40,904 nt of DNA, from IMG/VR virus record IMGVR_UViG_3300032046_000075, positions 1 to 40,904 of that record, one strand, 5' to 3'. This DNA comes from a virus. The notes below the pieces were generated by a model. The model was not told the DNA's origin, ran no database searches, and worked only from the letters and a program-made list of their open reading frames with translations. Positions 1 through 7,020 of the stretch are shown piece by piece. The translations under genes and the position numbers were made by a program. The stretch's first letter is position 1. Every line of letters begins with the position of its first letter.

Positions 1-127
1 GACCATACAATCCCATCACTCTTCCCCCACCTGAACCCACAGACAAGAACATGCCCGGACCATACAATCCCACAGACAAGGACATGCCCAGACCATACAA
101 TCCCATCACTCTTCCCCCACCTGAACC
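1..127. repeat. Terminal overlap, copy 1 (circular closure)
   Basis: Bases 1-127 are identical to 40778-40904. The overlap is longer than the 90-bp internal repeat and includes a copy-specific variant (cccagac rather than cccggac), so it is not merely repeat slippage. An open reading frame continues in phase across it. The simplest reading is assembly overlap of a circular molecule of about 40,777 bp. Confidence 0.85.
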
Positions 128-320
128 TCCATATACAGATGAGGTGAGTCCCCTATACCACCCTCATTATACAGGTGAGGGTGACGGACCTATAATACCT
201 CCCAGTAGGGATATTATCGGAACGGACCCAAAATGGGCCAGTTATTATGCACAAATAAGGAAAGAACAGGCTAGAGAAGAAAGAAGAGCCAAGTACCATA
301 GCAGTGGAACGACAGTATAA
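1..320 (+). CDS. 3' part of origin-spanning proline-rich repeat protein
   Basis: This is the C-terminal part of the gene that starts at 40288 and runs off the window end. Position 127 corresponds to 40904 and the phase matches exactly (617 nt before the cut leaves a 2-nt partial codon, completed at 128). The joined protein is about 270 residues. This part carries the last copies of a 30-residue Pro-rich repeat (motifs ITLPPPEP, MPGPYNP), then a unique tail rich in Tyr, Pro and charged residues ending in a basic helix. There is no membrane segment or signal peptide. The repeat suggests an extended linker or fibre-like structural or adhesive protein. Function is inferred only; the in-frame join is seen directly. 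Confidence 0.85.
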   Translation, partial: PYNPITLPPPEPTDKNMPGPYNPTDKDMPRPYNPITLPPPEPPYTDEVSPLYHPHYTGEGDGPIIPPSRDIIGTDPKWASYYAQIRKEQAREERRAKYHSSGTTV

Positions 321-404
321 ATAACAAAGGATTAGTTAAAATAGAAACAGCTTACCCACCCACATATAAAACATTTAAACCCCGTTTAACCATTAAATAG
401 CCAG

Positions 405-1523
405 TCAACTACCCACGACTAAAGTCGTGGGCTTGTAGTTCAAGTTCCCGTCTGGGCAGACTACAATAGGCTGGTTGACTTCAGCCCTCCACTGAATATT
501 CTTAGCGGCGTTCAAATCGGCGTTCAACTCGAACCCGCAGGATCGGCACTTGAACTCTGATTGGCTGACCCTGTTACGCTTCTCGATGTGCCCACACACC
601 GAGCACCTTCTGCTCGTATTCCGTGGGTCCACCATCAGCACCGGCACACCCGCCACCCTCGCCTTATACTCGACGTAGGCTCGTAGCTGGTTGAACGCCC
701 ACTTACCGTGTCTCTCACGTTGCTTTCTCCTAACCGTGGTCTGAGCGCGTATGCCCTTCAAATCCTCCAGAGCAATCGCCCTCTTCGTGTCTTTAGCAAC
801 GACCACTAACTCCTTACTGATCTTATGGTTTACCTGTCTCTTGAACCTCGCTTCTCTACCTGATAGCTTCCTAAGATGCCTCTTAGCACTCTCTGTCCCC
901 ACATGTTGAAGTTCCGCCTTCACCCCCATGTAGTGTGCCCTAACGGATTCAACCTTCTCACCTGAGTAGGATACGCCGTCGCTTGTCGTCGCCAGTTTGA
1001 TGATGCCTAAGTCTACTCCCAGATAGCCTTCGGGTGTCAGTGGTGGCTCCTCTGGTTGCTCGACCACTAGACATAGGTAGAACTCGCCCTTTATGTAGAG
1101 TAGGTCGGCTTGACCCCTGATGCGTCTCTGATCTAGCTTCCCATAGGCTCCGACAAGTAGGGATACAATCACCCTGCCCTCAAGGGTTGTTAGGCTGACC
1201 TTCTCAAGCCCCTTGAAACTCATTATCCTCTGGTCGTAGATTATGGCTCCGTGGGGATCGAATAGATGCAGGTGCCGTCGCTCCGTCTTATAGGAGTCAA
1301 CCACCTTACTTACGGCTCTCACTGTTAGCTGGGCGGGTAACATGTATTGCTCCCTTATCCTGTAGTAGAGGATGTGGTGTAGCTTGTATTGATTGAAGGT
1401 CTTGGAATCGTAGGCTACCTTGGAGATGTCGTCGCAGGCGTGGTTGAAGGTCTCCATTGTTCTGAGTAGCTTTTGTCCCTGTTCCTCAGTGGGTTGTAGT
1501 TTGACCTTGAGAGTTAAGAGCAA
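405..1523 (-). CDS. tnpB: TnpB RNA-guided nuclease of a solo IS1341-type element
   Basis: A 372-residue protein of normal TnpB length. The RuvC-like catalytic residues are all present: Asp171 in GVDLG, Glu253 in ALEDL and Asp336 in NADLNAAKN. The four-Cys zinc finger (C307, C310, C326, C329) lies between the second and third RuvC motifs. TnpB proteins are omega-RNA-guided DNA nucleases that help IS200/IS605 elements persist; TnpA, the transposase, is not in this window. The gene lies between the proline-rich gene and the ATPase gene and points against both, as expected for an inserted element. The ORF is intact, so it may be functional. Element ends were not mapped precisely: right end near 400, left end between 1524 and 1547. 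Confidence 0.93.
   Translation of the reverse strand: MLLTLKVKLQPTEEQGQKLLRTMETFNHACDDISKVAYDSKTFNQYKLHHILYYRIREQYMLPAQLTVRAVSKVVDSYKTERRHLHLFDPHGAIIYDQRIMSFKGLEKVSLTTLEGRVIVSLLVGAYGKLDQRRIRGQADLLYIKGEFYLCLVVEQPEEPPLTPEGYLGVDLGIIKLATTSDGVSYSGEKVESVRAHYMGVKAELQHVGTESAKRHLRKLSGREARFKRQVNHKISKELVVVAKDTKRAIALEDLKGIRAQTTVRRKQRERHGKWAFNQLRAYVEYKARVAGVPVLMVDPRNTSRRCSVCGHIEKRNRVSQSEFKCRSCGFELNADLNAAKNIQWRAEVNQPIVVCPDGNLNYKPTTLVVGS
407..440 (-). ncRNA. tnpB 3'-end hairpin, possible end of an omega-RNA
   Basis: CCCACGACT (412-420) pairs with AGTCGTGGG (423-431) around a 2-nt loop. An outer AACTAC/GTAGTT stem with a GCTT bulge extends it to 407-440. It overlaps the last codons of tnpB. IS200/IS605 and IS1341 elements carry hairpins at their right end, and TnpB guide (omega) RNAs derive from the tnpB 3' end through the right end into flanking DNA. 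The hairpin is seen; the RNA role is inferred from the family. If correct, the guide would come from the flank at about 380-406 read on the minus strand. Confidence 0.55.
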
Positions 1524-1547
1524 CTTGATAGAAGGATGATATCAAAG

Positions 1548-1557
1548 TATTTATATG
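1548..1557 (+). promoter_or_regulatory. TATA box for the ATPase gene
   Basis: TATTTATATG fits the archaeal TATA consensus. It overlaps the earliest possible ATG (1555), which argues that the ATPase starts at the ATG at 1597, about 40 nt downstream. Confidence 0.6.
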
Positions 1558-1596
1558 TTTGGTTGCCCCAATTCCTCCCATGACTGGGGTCGGATC

Positions 1597-2736
1597 ATGA
1601 GTGTTAATAAGACCACAAACTGCCCCAAATGCAGTTCAGAGGACACCGTAGCCACAGACCAAGATGGTGCCTGCCTCTGCAACACCTGCGGCTATACTTG
1701 GGTAATCCCGCCCCAGAAAGTGGGAGGATCACAATTCATTGAACCTCCATCCACCTACAAGGGCATCGCCAAGACTATGGATTGGAAAGGCGTCTATGTT
1801 AAAACCGGCAGCGGCTACGGCCCATTCTTCTTCAACGAGATAGAAAAGATACGCAATAACATCGAAGCCTGCATCATAGCCGTCACCGGCCCCGGCGGCT
1901 CAGGGAAGACCTACTTCGCCCTCAGACTCGCCCAACTCCTAGACCCCACCTTCAATCCCAAGATACAGGTCCCATTCGGAAGCTCCGCCTTCCTAACCCT
2001 CATCAGCGAGGACAGCCCCCTGAAGATGGGACAATTCATAATCCCAGACGAAAGCCAATTCACAATGGGGGCCCGCAACTGGTATGAGGACATCCAAAAA
2101 GATCTAATGAACCAGATAGAGGCGGTGCGATCTAAGGGCTACGTAATAATGATCATAGCCCTCAACATGGCGGTCCTCGACAAAATAGCCAGAAGCTACG
2201 TAATGACTCACCTCATCCACATGAATAAGCGCGGCGAAGCCACCGCATACAGGTTCTACATGCCCGCATTCGCCAAGGAACCATATAAGAAGAAGCTAGG
2301 CAAAGTCCGCCTCATGCTCCCAGGCGCGGAGGAGTGTGGGCATAGTTCGTGCCTGCGCTGTGGCTTCAGCGGGGTAAAGAAAAGCACATGGGCTAAACGG
2401 GGTGAGTGGGCGGCGGATACACCCATCTGCCAAAACATCCGCGCCCAATACGAGCGAGAGAAGAAGGCATACCTAGAGCGAACCGCCACCGAAGCCGGGG
2501 AACGCAGGCAAAAAACCGTTAAGCCCGAGTTCCCGAAGAAAAAGCTGATGGAGGTTTTACTCGCACACCTAGACGAGCTAAAAGTGACTCGGAACGAGAA
2601 GGTAGACCGGGCTAGGGTTAGGCTAGTCCTCCAAAAATATGAACCCAATACCCCAGTAAACGATAGCCGCCACCGAAGATTAGCCGAGGATTTGGAGTTG
2701 GAGTATCCCTTAGAGTTCGCCAAAATCCGACGATAA
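1597..2736 (+). CDS. Zinc-ribbon P-loop ATPase, candidate packaging/morphogenesis ATPase
   Basis: A 379-residue protein from the ATG at 1597. Residues 9-31 form a TFIIB-like zinc ribbon (CPKC ... CNTC). A Walker A motif GPGGSGKT lies near 98-105, and a Walker B-like FIIPDE near 147-152. A second Cys/His cluster (CGHSSCLRC) follows near residue 250. The C-terminus is charged and helical, possibly winged-helix. The layout is that of an FtsK/HerA or Zot-like ATPase, the class that packages DNA or drives assembly in many archaeal membrane viruses. A replication or partition ATPase is the alternative. It sits alone behind its own promoter and just downstream of the TnpB insertion. The P-loop fold is clear; the packaging role is inference. 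Confidence 0.7.
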   Translation: MSVNKTTNCPKCSSEDTVATDQDGACLCNTCGYTWVIPPQKVGGSQFIEPPSTYKGIAKTMDWKGVYVKTGSGYGPFFFNEIEKIRNNIEACIIAVTGPGGSGKTYFALRLAQLLDPTFNPKIQVPFGSSAFLTLISEDSPLKMGQFIIPDESQFTMGARNWYEDIQKDLMNQIEAVRSKGYVIMIIALNMAVLDKIARSYVMTHLIHMNKRGEATAYRFYMPAFAKEPYKKKLGKVRLMLPGAEECGHSSCLRCGFSGVKKSTWAKRGEWAADTPICQNIRAQYEREKKAYLERTATEAGERRQKTVKPEFPKKKLMEVLLAHLDELKVTRNEKVDRARVRLVLQKYEPNTPVNDSRHRRLAEDLELEYPLEFAKIRR

Positions 2737-2801
2737 TCGCGCGCACCGTCGTTGCCAATTCTTTATGAATAAGGACATTCATAGAACAACCAAAACCTCC
2801 A

Positions 2802-2829
2802 CCCTAGTAATACATATATTTAACTAGGG
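2802..2829 (+). promoter_or_regulatory. TATA box flanked by CCCTAGT/ACTAGGG inverted repeat
   Basis: CCCTAGT (2802-2808) and ACTAGGG (2823-2829) are perfect inverted repeats either side of CATATATTTA (2813-2822), about 35 nt before the start of the LAGLIDADG gene. A repressor bound here would block TBP. The same CCTCCACCCTAGT string recurs near 21427-21438, before another plus-strand gene. The sequence is seen; regulation is inferred. Confidence 0.6.
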
Positions 2830-2857
2830 GAAGGTGTTATAATAGGTCAGTGAGAGT

Positions 2858-3301
2858 ATGGAAACGAATGAAATGCAACCAGTTAGCCTTGAAGACCAAT
2901 GTTATGCCGCCGGGCTTTTCGATGGCGAAGGTCATGCTAGAGTCAATCGTCAAGATAAATCACTGAAGTGTATTATCAGGATAAACATGGTTGACAAGGA
3001 GCCACTTGAGTTCCTTCAAAACCGTTTTGGTGGAACTATAAAACCAGTAATTAAAACACCAAATAAACCATATTGGATATGGTTACTAAGCGACCCAGCT
3101 AGGGGAAAGAAAAATAATGGTGCACACCTTAGAGTAAAGTTCCTTGAAGGTATTATCCCAGTAATGCATAATCTCACTAAAATTAACGATTGTAAGAAGT
3201 GCTTAGAGTTTGATAAAGAGAAGATTCGATTACGGAATAACGGGATCTATATGTTATATGGTAATTCTCCAAATGGGCGATGGAATAGAGTGGATAGGTG
3301 A
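2858..3301 (+). CDS. Single-motif LAGLIDADG homing endonuclease-like protein
   Basis: A 147-residue protein with the dodecapeptide AAGLFDGEG at residues 18-26, where the acidic residue needed for metal binding is kept. Single-motif LAGLIDADG enzymes work as homodimers that cut long DNA sites. The rest (basic beta segments, then KFLEGIIPV and a C-terminal helix) fits one LAGLIDADG domain. It is free-standing, not inside an intein or a visible intron, and is the first gene of the accessory operon behind the inverted-repeat promoter. It could drive mobility of the region or act against competing elements. Family assignment is good; role is open. Confidence 0.75.
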   Translation: METNEMQPVSLEDQCYAAGLFDGEGHARVNRQDKSLKCIIRINMVDKEPLEFLQNRFGGTIKPVIKTPNKPYWIWLLSDPARGKKNNGAHLRVKFLEGIIPVMHNLTKINDCKKCLEFDKEKIRLRNNGIYMLYGNSPNGRWNRVDR

Positions 3302-3311
3302 GGATGAAACC

Positions 3312-3533
3312 ATGAGTACACGTAAAGAGGCTATGAAACAGGCTTGGAAAGCGTACGACGAGGCCAGGGCTTCGGCTCGGAAGGCGCTCAACGAGGCTAT
3401 GGCTCAGGCTGAGAAGGTGTTCGACGAAACCACGGATCAGGCTCAGAAGGCGTTCACCGAGGCCACGGATCAGGCTAAGGAAACGTTCACCGAGGCCATG
3501 GCTCAGGCTTGGAAGCTGCCCGAAAACGCTTAG
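3312..3533 (+). CDS. Small 11-residue-repeat helical protein
   Basis: A 73-residue protein starting ATGAGTACACG just after the endonuclease gene. From residue 10 it is built of five near-identical 11-residue units of the type AFTEATDQAKE/ALNEAMAQAEK, encoded by 33-bp units. Such 11-mers form long amphipathic or right-handed coiled helices, as in LEA and apolipoprotein-like proteins. No catalytic residues or Cys are present. The downstream gene at 4675 has an independent array of 11-mers. Possible roles are membrane or protein binding; no family recognised. Confidence 0.7.
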   Translation: MSTRKEAMKQAWKAYDEARASARKALNEAMAQAEKVFDETTDQAQKAFTEATDQAKETFTEAMAQAWKLPENA

Positions 3534-3546
3534 GAGACTAAAGTAG

Positions 3547-4230
3547 ATGGTTAGAATGTTCAGCTTCATAACCGAGACCTGGAACCCCCTAGCCGGGGGA
3601 CCATGCCCCGGCGAGTGCTCCTACTGCTGGGCCACCGGCTTGAAGAACCGATACAAGTATTCAAAATACCTCGGAGCCTGGCGCGTTGACGAGAAAGTGG
3701 TTGGCAAGACCTTCAAGCCGGGGGCCTTCGTCTTCGTCCAGGACATGGGCGACCTCTGGGCTCCCACTGTGCCATTTAGCATTCAGCGGAAAGTTCTCAC
3801 CAATATAACGGAAAACCCCAATTCTACCTTCTTATTGTTAACTAAATTTCCTGAAGGTTATGAAGCTTATGAAGATGGAATACCTGATAATGTAGTCCTC
3901 GGGATTACAATGGAGACTAACCGCAGTGTCTCCAAATTCTCTAAAGCTCCACCTCCCTATGATAGGCTGATTTCATTTGGCAACGCGACAAAAGATAATG
4001 GTATTCGTGGCTTCATAAGTATAGAACCCATTATGGATTTTGATAGAGAAATATTTTTACCTTGGCTTAACCTGGTTCACCCCTGGGCTGTGGCAGTGGG
4101 GTACGACAACTATAGCAACGGTTTACCCGAGCCGCCGCTAGCTAAGACGCGGGAGCTTATTGGGAGCCTGCGGAGGCGTGGAATCGCGGTCTACGAAAAA
4201 ACGCTTAGGGAGGCCAGGGTAGATGGGTGA
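3547..4230 (+). CDS. DUF5131 (phage Gp37/Gp68)-like CxxxCxxC protein
   Basis: A 227-residue protein. The N-terminus (TETWNPLAGGPCPGECSYCW) matches the DUF5131 family, in which a C-x3-C-x2-C motif (C20, C24, C27) resembles the radical-SAM iron-sulfur site. FVQDMGDLW near 64-72 and the TIM-barrel-like segments (LLLTKFP, VVLGITMET, FISIEPIMDF) also fit radical-SAM-like barrels such as spore photoproduct lyase relatives. Members are common in phages and archaeal elements, but the substrate is unknown. The gene ends in EARVDG*, and its stop overlaps the start of the next gene by 8 nt. The family call is from memory of the motif and not searched. Confidence 0.75.
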   Translation: MVRMFSFITETWNPLAGGPCPGECSYCWATGLKNRYKYSKYLGAWRVDEKVVGKTFKPGAFVFVQDMGDLWAPTVPFSIQRKVLTNITENPNSTFLLLTKFPEGYEAYEDGIPDNVVLGITMETNRSVSKFSKAPPPYDRLISFGNATKDNGIRGFISIEPIMDFDREIFLPWLNLVHPWAVAVGYDNYSNGLPEPPLAKTRELIGSLRRRGIAVYEKTLREARVDG

Positions 4231-4366
4231 GAACTTCGTCATCGTAAACGGTAAAATGATTACCGCGTGCAACTTCTGCCCCGATGGGGAGAAGTGCAAA
4301 AAAGTCCGGGTGCTCTGCTCAGTCTACATGAACTTCAAGGCAAAGGAGGCTAGGGTAGATGGGTGA
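4223..4366 (+). CDS. Small Cys-rich protein (47 aa)
   Basis: ATGGGTGAG overlaps the upstream stop by 8 nt, with a GGAGG ribosome site inside the end of the upstream gene. The 47-residue protein has a possible zinc site (CNFC, then two further Cys) and ends in KEARVDG, like both neighbours. No family recognised. Its position and the copied junctions support it as a real, translationally coupled gene. Confidence 0.65.
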   Translation: MGENFVIVNGKMITACNFCPDGEKCKKVRVLCSVYMNFKAKEARVDG

Positions 4367-4682
4367 GATGTTAGAGGAAAGGTATAAGGAACTTGGGCGA
4401 AAACGAGACTACACACTCAGGGGTTTCGGTGAATCGGATGGGGTGCCGGGGTTCTGGTGCCGTAGGGGGGAGTATAACAATCCCCTTGATTGTCTTCGTC
4501 AATGCGGTGCCTGTCTGAGTTGTGGAGAGAAGTTCGCGCCTATTAGGGCACATGATCAACTTGACAGAGCCCGATTTGATTGGGGCTTGATGGTGCTCAC
4601 CGGTGAAATCAAGCCACCGTTTGGAGACTTGGGTATTCTGCCGAGTAACTTGGTGGTGCTGGAGGCCAGGTTAGATGGGTGA
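4359..4682 (+). CDS. Cys-rich hypothetical protein (107 aa)
   Basis: Starts with ATGGGTGAG overlapping the upstream stop. Residues 34-56 hold five Cys (CRRGEYNNPLDC, CGAC, CGEKF region), consistent with a zinc-binding knuckle. The remainder is acidic/aromatic without a recognised motif, and the C-terminus is EARLDG. The same 5' and 3' junction cassettes flank it as its neighbours. Function unknown; a nucleic-acid-binding or adaptor role would fit the zinc knuckle. Confidence 0.65.
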   Translation: MGEMLEERYKELGRKRDYTLRGFGESDGVPGFWCRRGEYNNPLDCLRQCGACLSCGEKFAPIRAHDQLDRARFDWGLMVLTGEIKPPFGDLGILPSNLVVLEARLDG

Positions 4683-5106
4683 GAAATTGGATAGAAAAGC
4701 CTACATGAAAGCCTATGGGAAAGCTTACCGTGAGGCACATAAAGAGCAGAGTAAAGCCTACCGTGAGGCGCATAAAGAGCAGAGTAAAGCCTACTATGAG
4801 GCGCATAAAGAGCAGTATAAAGAGCAGATGAAAGCCTACTATGAGGCGCATAAAGAGCAGCGAAAAGCCTACCGAGAGGCGCATAGAAAACCCGGTAAAC
4901 ACAAGCCACACCTAACCGACGACCAGATACTCAAAACCTACTACGACAACCCAGGCAACACCTGGGCACAACTCGCGGAGAAGCTCGGGCTCAGCGAATC
5001 CACCACCAAGACGCGGATCGGGTTCGCCCTCATGCAGGAGTGCCGGGAATCCCCAACCTGCCCCATGAAGGCACTCCTACCCGAATACGAGGAGAACACC
5101 CCATGA
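4675..5106 (+). CDS. 11-mer-repeat protein with C-terminal helix-turn-helix
   Basis: A 143-residue protein. Residues 8-78 are tandem units of KAYREAHKEQS/KAYYEAHKEQR type (11 residues, one 4-residue insertion), strongly charged and helical. Residues about 84-130 form a helix-turn-helix: QILKTYYDNPGNTW then AQLAEKLGLSESTTKTRI. It is likely a DNA-binding protein with a long helical oligomerisation or spacer arm. Its stop overlaps the recombinase ATG (ATGA), so it could be an accessory or regulatory factor for the recombinase. This is inference from position. Confidence 0.7.
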   Translation: MGEKLDRKAYMKAYGKAYREAHKEQSKAYREAHKEQSKAYYEAHKEQYKEQMKAYYEAHKEQRKAYREAHRKPGKHKPHLTDDQILKTYYDNPGNTWAQLAEKLGLSESTTKTRIGFALMQECRESPTCPMKALLPEYEENTP

Positions 5107-5876
5107 GTGCCCTCGTTGAGGCTTCCCCCGCCGAACTCAGGAAACGCATCGCAGCCATCCCCAGCGGGGAAATCGAGGTACCCGACCAGAGCCCCCGCTT
5201 CCCAAACGGAGTCTGCCGCGTCGACGGCGACACCCTGCGCCACGCCGACATGCTCCTCCTCATCGGCGGCTTCCGCATCAACGAGGCCGTCACCAAGACG
5301 CGGCGCGGACACGCAAACACCAGCCACACCCTACGCATGGAGGCCACCGAGCACAAAGACTCGGGGGAGGAGGCCCTGCTGATCAGCTGCGGCGCCCTCA
5401 AGAAGCGCGTCCCCGAGACGCGGGAGTTCGCCGTGCCCCTCAAGCCGCGGCACGAGCCATTCGCGGAGCCCATACTCGACGCTTGGAACGAAGCCGGCGG
5501 CAAGAACTATTGCAGCCTCAGCGAACGCCAGGCATACCTCGTCAACCGCCACATCTTCGCCGGACGCGGCTATCTCATTGAGCAGCAGATAATATACCAG
5601 GTAGACGACTCGGGGCACGTCATCCGCGACCCAGATAACAGACGCCCCCTCATAGATCGCGTCATCAAGCCCCACCTCAAGCAGCAGAGCAACCACGGCC
5701 TACGCCACTGGCGCCTCGAAGAACTCGAAGCCGCCCAGCTCCAGGACCGCGAGATAACCAGCTACTTCAAATGGTCCTCGATGACGATGGGCATCAACCC
5801 CATGCGCACCCGATACGGGGCCGCCAAGTGGCACACCTACTTCGCGAAGCTACTCAAAAAGGCGGGGACAGACTAA
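5103..5876 (+). CDS. Tyrosine recombinase/integrase lacking the N-terminal arm
   Basis: A 257-residue protein from the ATG overlapping the upstream stop. LLLIGGFRINEAV (residues 51-63) carries the first catalytic Arg (R58). HGLRHWR (198-204) is the box II H-x-x-R-H motif. RYG (237-239) supplies a likely nucleophilic Tyr238. These are hallmarks of the tyrosine recombinase catalytic domain. Only about 45 residues precede it, so the usual SAM-like core-binding domain is missing or replaced, perhaps by the HTH protein upstream. A 60-residue spacer rich in turns lies between the boxes. Likely site-specific integration or resolution of the circle. Start at 5103 is chosen for the coupling. Confidence 0.75.
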   Translation: MSALVEASPAELRKRIAAIPSGEIEVPDQSPRFPNGVCRVDGDTLRHADMLLLIGGFRINEAVTKTRRGHANTSHTLRMEATEHKDSGEEALLISCGALKKRVPETREFAVPLKPRHEPFAEPILDAWNEAGGKNYCSLSERQAYLVNRHIFAGRGYLIEQQIIYQVDDSGHVIRDPDNRRPLIDRVIKPHLKQQSNHGLRHWRLEELEAAQLQDREITSYFKWSSMTMGINPMRTRYGAAKWHTYFAKLLKKAGTD

Positions 5877-6045
5877 AAGAGATTAACGAGGGGAGATGCC
5901 CCTTCTTTTTGCATCCAGCGCGCTTTTTAATGGGCTGTTTGGCGTCAAATGGCGTCTGGATATATGGCACCCACCGCTCGCCACAGCTTAGACAGAAAAC
6001 GGGGTTCCCACCATATTTTTTCTGGTTATGAAACCCGCAGCTCAT
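5854..6045 (-). CDS. Possible small zinc-binding protein
   Basis: A 63-residue minus-strand frame in the gap between converging operons. Its N-terminus has C3/H6 and CLSC (C18, C21), a plausible zinc knuckle, followed by a basic tail. It would be the last gene of the minus operon and would overlap the recombinase 3' end by 23 nt in antisense. The terminator hairpin lies inside it. Only the Cys pattern supports it, so I keep it as tentative. Confidence 0.35.
   Translation of the reverse strand: MSCGFHNQKKYGGNPVFCLSCGERWVPYIQTPFDAKQPIKKRAGCKKKGHLPSLISFSLSPPF
5889..5910 (+). terminator. Intrinsic terminator of the recombinase operon
   Basis: AGGGG (5889-5893) and CCCCT (5899-5903) form a hairpin with loop AGATG followed by TTCTTTTT, 13 nt after the recombinase stop. 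Confidence 0.75.
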
Positions 6046-6070
6046 ATTTTAAGCCTCATCTGTAGTCCCA

Positions 6071-6093
6071 CGTCGAATAGTCGCTTAGCGACG
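6071..6093. repeat. Short inverted repeat near the recombinase 3' end
   Basis: GTCGC-TTA-GCGAC (6080-6092) is a perfect 5-bp stem, nested in a larger CGTCG...CGACG pairing (6071-6093). It lies between the recombinase terminator and the converging minus operon. It might be an attachment/crossover site or an operon-end hairpin; no T-run follows. Confidence 0.35.
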
Positions 6094-6103
6094 GTGAGCG
6101 CCC

Positions 6104-6760
6104 CTAAATCAAGATACAGTGTTGACACTCCCACCCATCATCTTCCTCAAACACGTTCTGAGCCGGCAACAAGTTACGCAGACCCTTTTCTCTGAGTCTT
6201 ACTTTGGGGTTTAACTCATCTATCTTACACGCCCTCTCGAATAAGCCAGGATGATGTCGGGCTAGTCTCCACCACGAGGCTTTCGGTTGGAATGGACACA
6301 GCCAGCAACCCGATTTAGGTGGGAGAAAAAGACCCGCCTCGGTGATTATCTCCTTACACTTCGCCCGAGTGATGCCTTGTTCAACTAGGGGATACCTATA
6401 AGTGATTTTTCCTTTCTCCGTAATTCTTGCGCGGTGCTTCTCATCGTAAGCGATGCCAATATAGACTGTGCAGGGCTTCATCATGTATTTCTCCATTCGA
6501 CGATGCTTGAATTTCTCGGTACAGCTCCTGAACTTCATAAATGGGGCGTGACCTAGTTTTAGACACCAATCCTCTATTGTGATGCATCCCTCGACGGGGG
6601 CGTTTAGAATTGTAATTGGATAAGGATATGTCTTAAGGTAGACGTAGGTTTCTGGATACTCGCACCCCGTATCAGCGAAGACTTTCTCTGGTTGATGGTG
6701 AAGTACCTCAGCTAGGGCTACACTATTAACACCGGCCCCGAAACTCTGATATTCATTCAT
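6104..6760 (-). CDS. PAPS-reductase-like PP-loop protein
   Basis: A 218-residue protein of the adenine-nucleotide alpha-hydrolase (PP-loop) superfamily. It has a variant PP-loop SFGAGVNS at residues 6-13, FADTGCEYPET at 33-43 and CWLCPFQPKASWW in the C-terminal half. This viral/archaeal subfamily is usually annotated as phosphoadenosine phosphosulfate reductase-like, but few members are shown to reduce PAPS. Relatives act in sulfur or base modification of nucleic acids (DndC and TtcA-like). Several Cys could bind a cofactor or metal. The start ATG overlaps the upstream stop (ATGA). Proximity to a DNA methyltransferase and a deoxyribosyltransferase-like gene makes nucleic-acid modification a reasonable but unproven role. 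Confidence 0.75.
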   Translation of the reverse strand: MNEYQSFGAGVNSVALAEVLHHQPEKVFADTGCEYPETYVYLKTYPYPITILNAPVEGCITIEDWCLKLGHAPFMKFRSCTEKFKHRRMEKYMMKPCTVYIGIAYDEKHRARITEKGKITYRYPLVEQGITRAKCKEIITEAGLFLPPKSGCWLCPFQPKASWWRLARHHPGLFERACKIDELNPKVRLREKGLRNLLPAQNVFEEDDGWECQHCILI

Positions 6761-7020
6761 GGCGTAAACCTCTTTTGAAGTTGGATATCCAGTATCCTCT
6801 TCGCCGCCGACAGCGCCGCGAAGACCTCCGCCTCCGAACCCTCAATCAAGACCTCCTTCTCCCCATGCGCATTCACCACGTCCAACCGACGCACCCGGCG
6901 ACTCATCACCTGGGACTCATATGTCCCATACACCACCCGGCCCACGGGGTGAAGAAACAGCGACACACCCGACGCAGACGCCACATCCGCCACAAGACCG
7001 CGAAGACGATCAGTTTTCAC
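6757..7020 (-). CDS. Hypothetical protein (87 aa)
   Basis: Starts at a GTG overlapping the methyltransferase stop (GTGA) and ends overlapping the next ATG. The protein is alpha/beta with a basic middle (SRRVRRLDVV) and ends in KRFTP, echoing the GFTP end of the upstream gene. No family recognised. The tight coupling supports it as real. Confidence 0.65.
   Translation of the reverse strand: MKTDRLRGLVADVASASGVSLFLHPVGRVVYGTYESQVMSRRVRRLDVVNAHGEKEVLIEGSEAEVFAALSAAKRILDIQLQKRFTP

Noticed and set aside
1-127. Direct terminal repeats of a linear genome
   Set aside because: A gene continues in phase across the join and the overlap lies within its repeats, which fits circularity better than packaged linear ends.
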